From Thermoplasmata archaeon (lineage in GTDB: Archaea; Thermoplasmatota; Thermoplasmata; WALJ01): 5,432 nt of DNA. The DNA is taken from the NCBI GenBank assembly GCA_015522885.1, contig WALJ01000134.1, positions 1 through 5,432 on the forward strand, written 5' to 3'. A program made the position numbers and the translations under genes. Every line of letters begins with the position of its first letter. Position 1 is the stretch's first letter. Below, piece after piece: positions 5,267-5,432 of this stretch. The notes under the pieces were generated by a model. That model made no database searches. It was not told the DNA's origin and saw nothing but the letters and a program-made list of their open reading frames with translations.

Positions 5267-5414
5267 GAAGCGACCTAAGGAAGGGGCTATGCTCTGCAAT
5301 ATAAGTTAACAAAGTCAGGTCGACGACTGTAATCATATTTTCAGAATCGGAGGCAAAAAAAATAAATGAAGAAGATATTTAAATCTATCTCTTTTAGTTG
5401 ACAATATCTCCTCT

Positions 5415-5430
5415 GCAAAACTTATATAAT
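5415..5430. promoter_or_regulatory. Strong TATA-like element at the right window edge
   Basis: CTTATATAAT (5421-5430) preceded by the A-rich GCAAAA (5415-5420) is a near-canonical archaeal BRE/TATA pair reading rightward. It suggests a plus-strand transcription start just outside the window. The TATATA core is nearly symmetric, so a leftward promoter is not excluded. The octamer CTCTGCAA beside it (5411-5418) recurs at 5292-5299 beside another TATA-like stretch, AATATAAG. Confidence 0.4.
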
Positions 5431-5432
5431 GG

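Larger units (their letters stand above)
5036..5407. repeat. Segment bounded by an imperfect inverted repeat (MITE-like candidate)
   Basis: ATATTGTCAA (5036-5045) is the exact reverse complement of TTGACAATAT (5398-5407). Allowing a one-base gap, the match extends inward by CTAA on both sides, giving about 14 matched bases. The 372-bp segment in between has no credible gene and is dominated by tandem and inverted repeats. If ATAT is read as a target duplication, the ends become TGTCAA...TTGACA, a plausible transposon tip. Chance is not excluded, because the arms are AT-rich and were found by inspection of a whole region. There is no transposase in the segment. Confidence 0.3.

Noticed and set aside
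5247..5336. Minus-strand frame of 29 codons beginning MITVVDLTLL
   Set aside because: It has no ribosome site, runs across the stem-loop region, and shows no motif. It is probably chance.
5366..5401. Plus-strand 11-codon frame MKKIFKSISFS after GGAGG
   Set aside because: The Shine-Dalgarno to ATG spacing is 12 nt and the frame overlaps a TATA-like TTTAAAT stretch. It is too short to support as a gene.
1..5432. CRISPR array, tRNA or rRNA genes
   Set aside because: No regularly spaced repeats, no cloverleaf with a T-loop GGTTCGA pattern and no rRNA-like sequence were seen on either strand.

Overview
The window looks archaeal, most probably from the Thermoplasmatota or a related euryarchaeal lineage. 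The main evidence is a full-length large subunit of the archaeal replicative DNA polymerase D (PolD/DP2), found together with a bacterio-opsin-activator-type (HTH_10) regulator, an archaeal COG2129-type phosphoesterase, TATA-box promoters, and heavy use of ATA (Ile) and AGA/AGG (Arg) codons. The lineage below 'archaeon with PolD' is an inference from gene content, not a proven placement.

Layout, left to right. Positions 1-109 hold what looks like the last 35 codons of a DDE transposase, cut by the window edge. Positions 110-383 are gene-free. They carry two operator-like dyads, a TATA box and a strong Shine-Dalgarno site ahead of the regulator gene (384-1016, plus). An 11-codon upstream frame ends in an ATGA overlap with the regulator start. 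The regulator converges on, and overlaps by 19 nt, a minus-strand phosphoesterase gene (998-1639). Two bases separate that gene from the upstream minus-strand DP2 gene (1642-4959). DP2 and the phosphoesterase therefore form a probable two-gene operon, read leftward from a promoter near 5014-5021.

Positions 4960-5432 contain no convincing gene but are not featureless. They hold a 22-bp tandem repeat and five consecutive stem-loops (5121-5266). The wobble pairs in the stems indicate a plus-strand RNA, and a TATA-like box lies about 25 nt before the first stem. An imperfect inverted repeat at about 5036-5050 and 5393-5407 brackets the whole block. A strong TATA-like element at the right edge suggests another gene beyond the window. 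This structured intergenic block is the least explained part of the window. It could be a small RNA gene, the leader of a downstream gene, or a MITE-like non-autonomous element inserted beside the DP2 promoter.

Functionally, DP2 is the catalytic half of the replicative polymerase. The coupled phosphoesterase is a small stand-alone enzyme of unknown substrate and is not the DP1 partner subunit. The convergent regulator probably senses a ligand or redox/metal state through a Cys-rich N-terminal half, but its targets cannot be read from the sequence.
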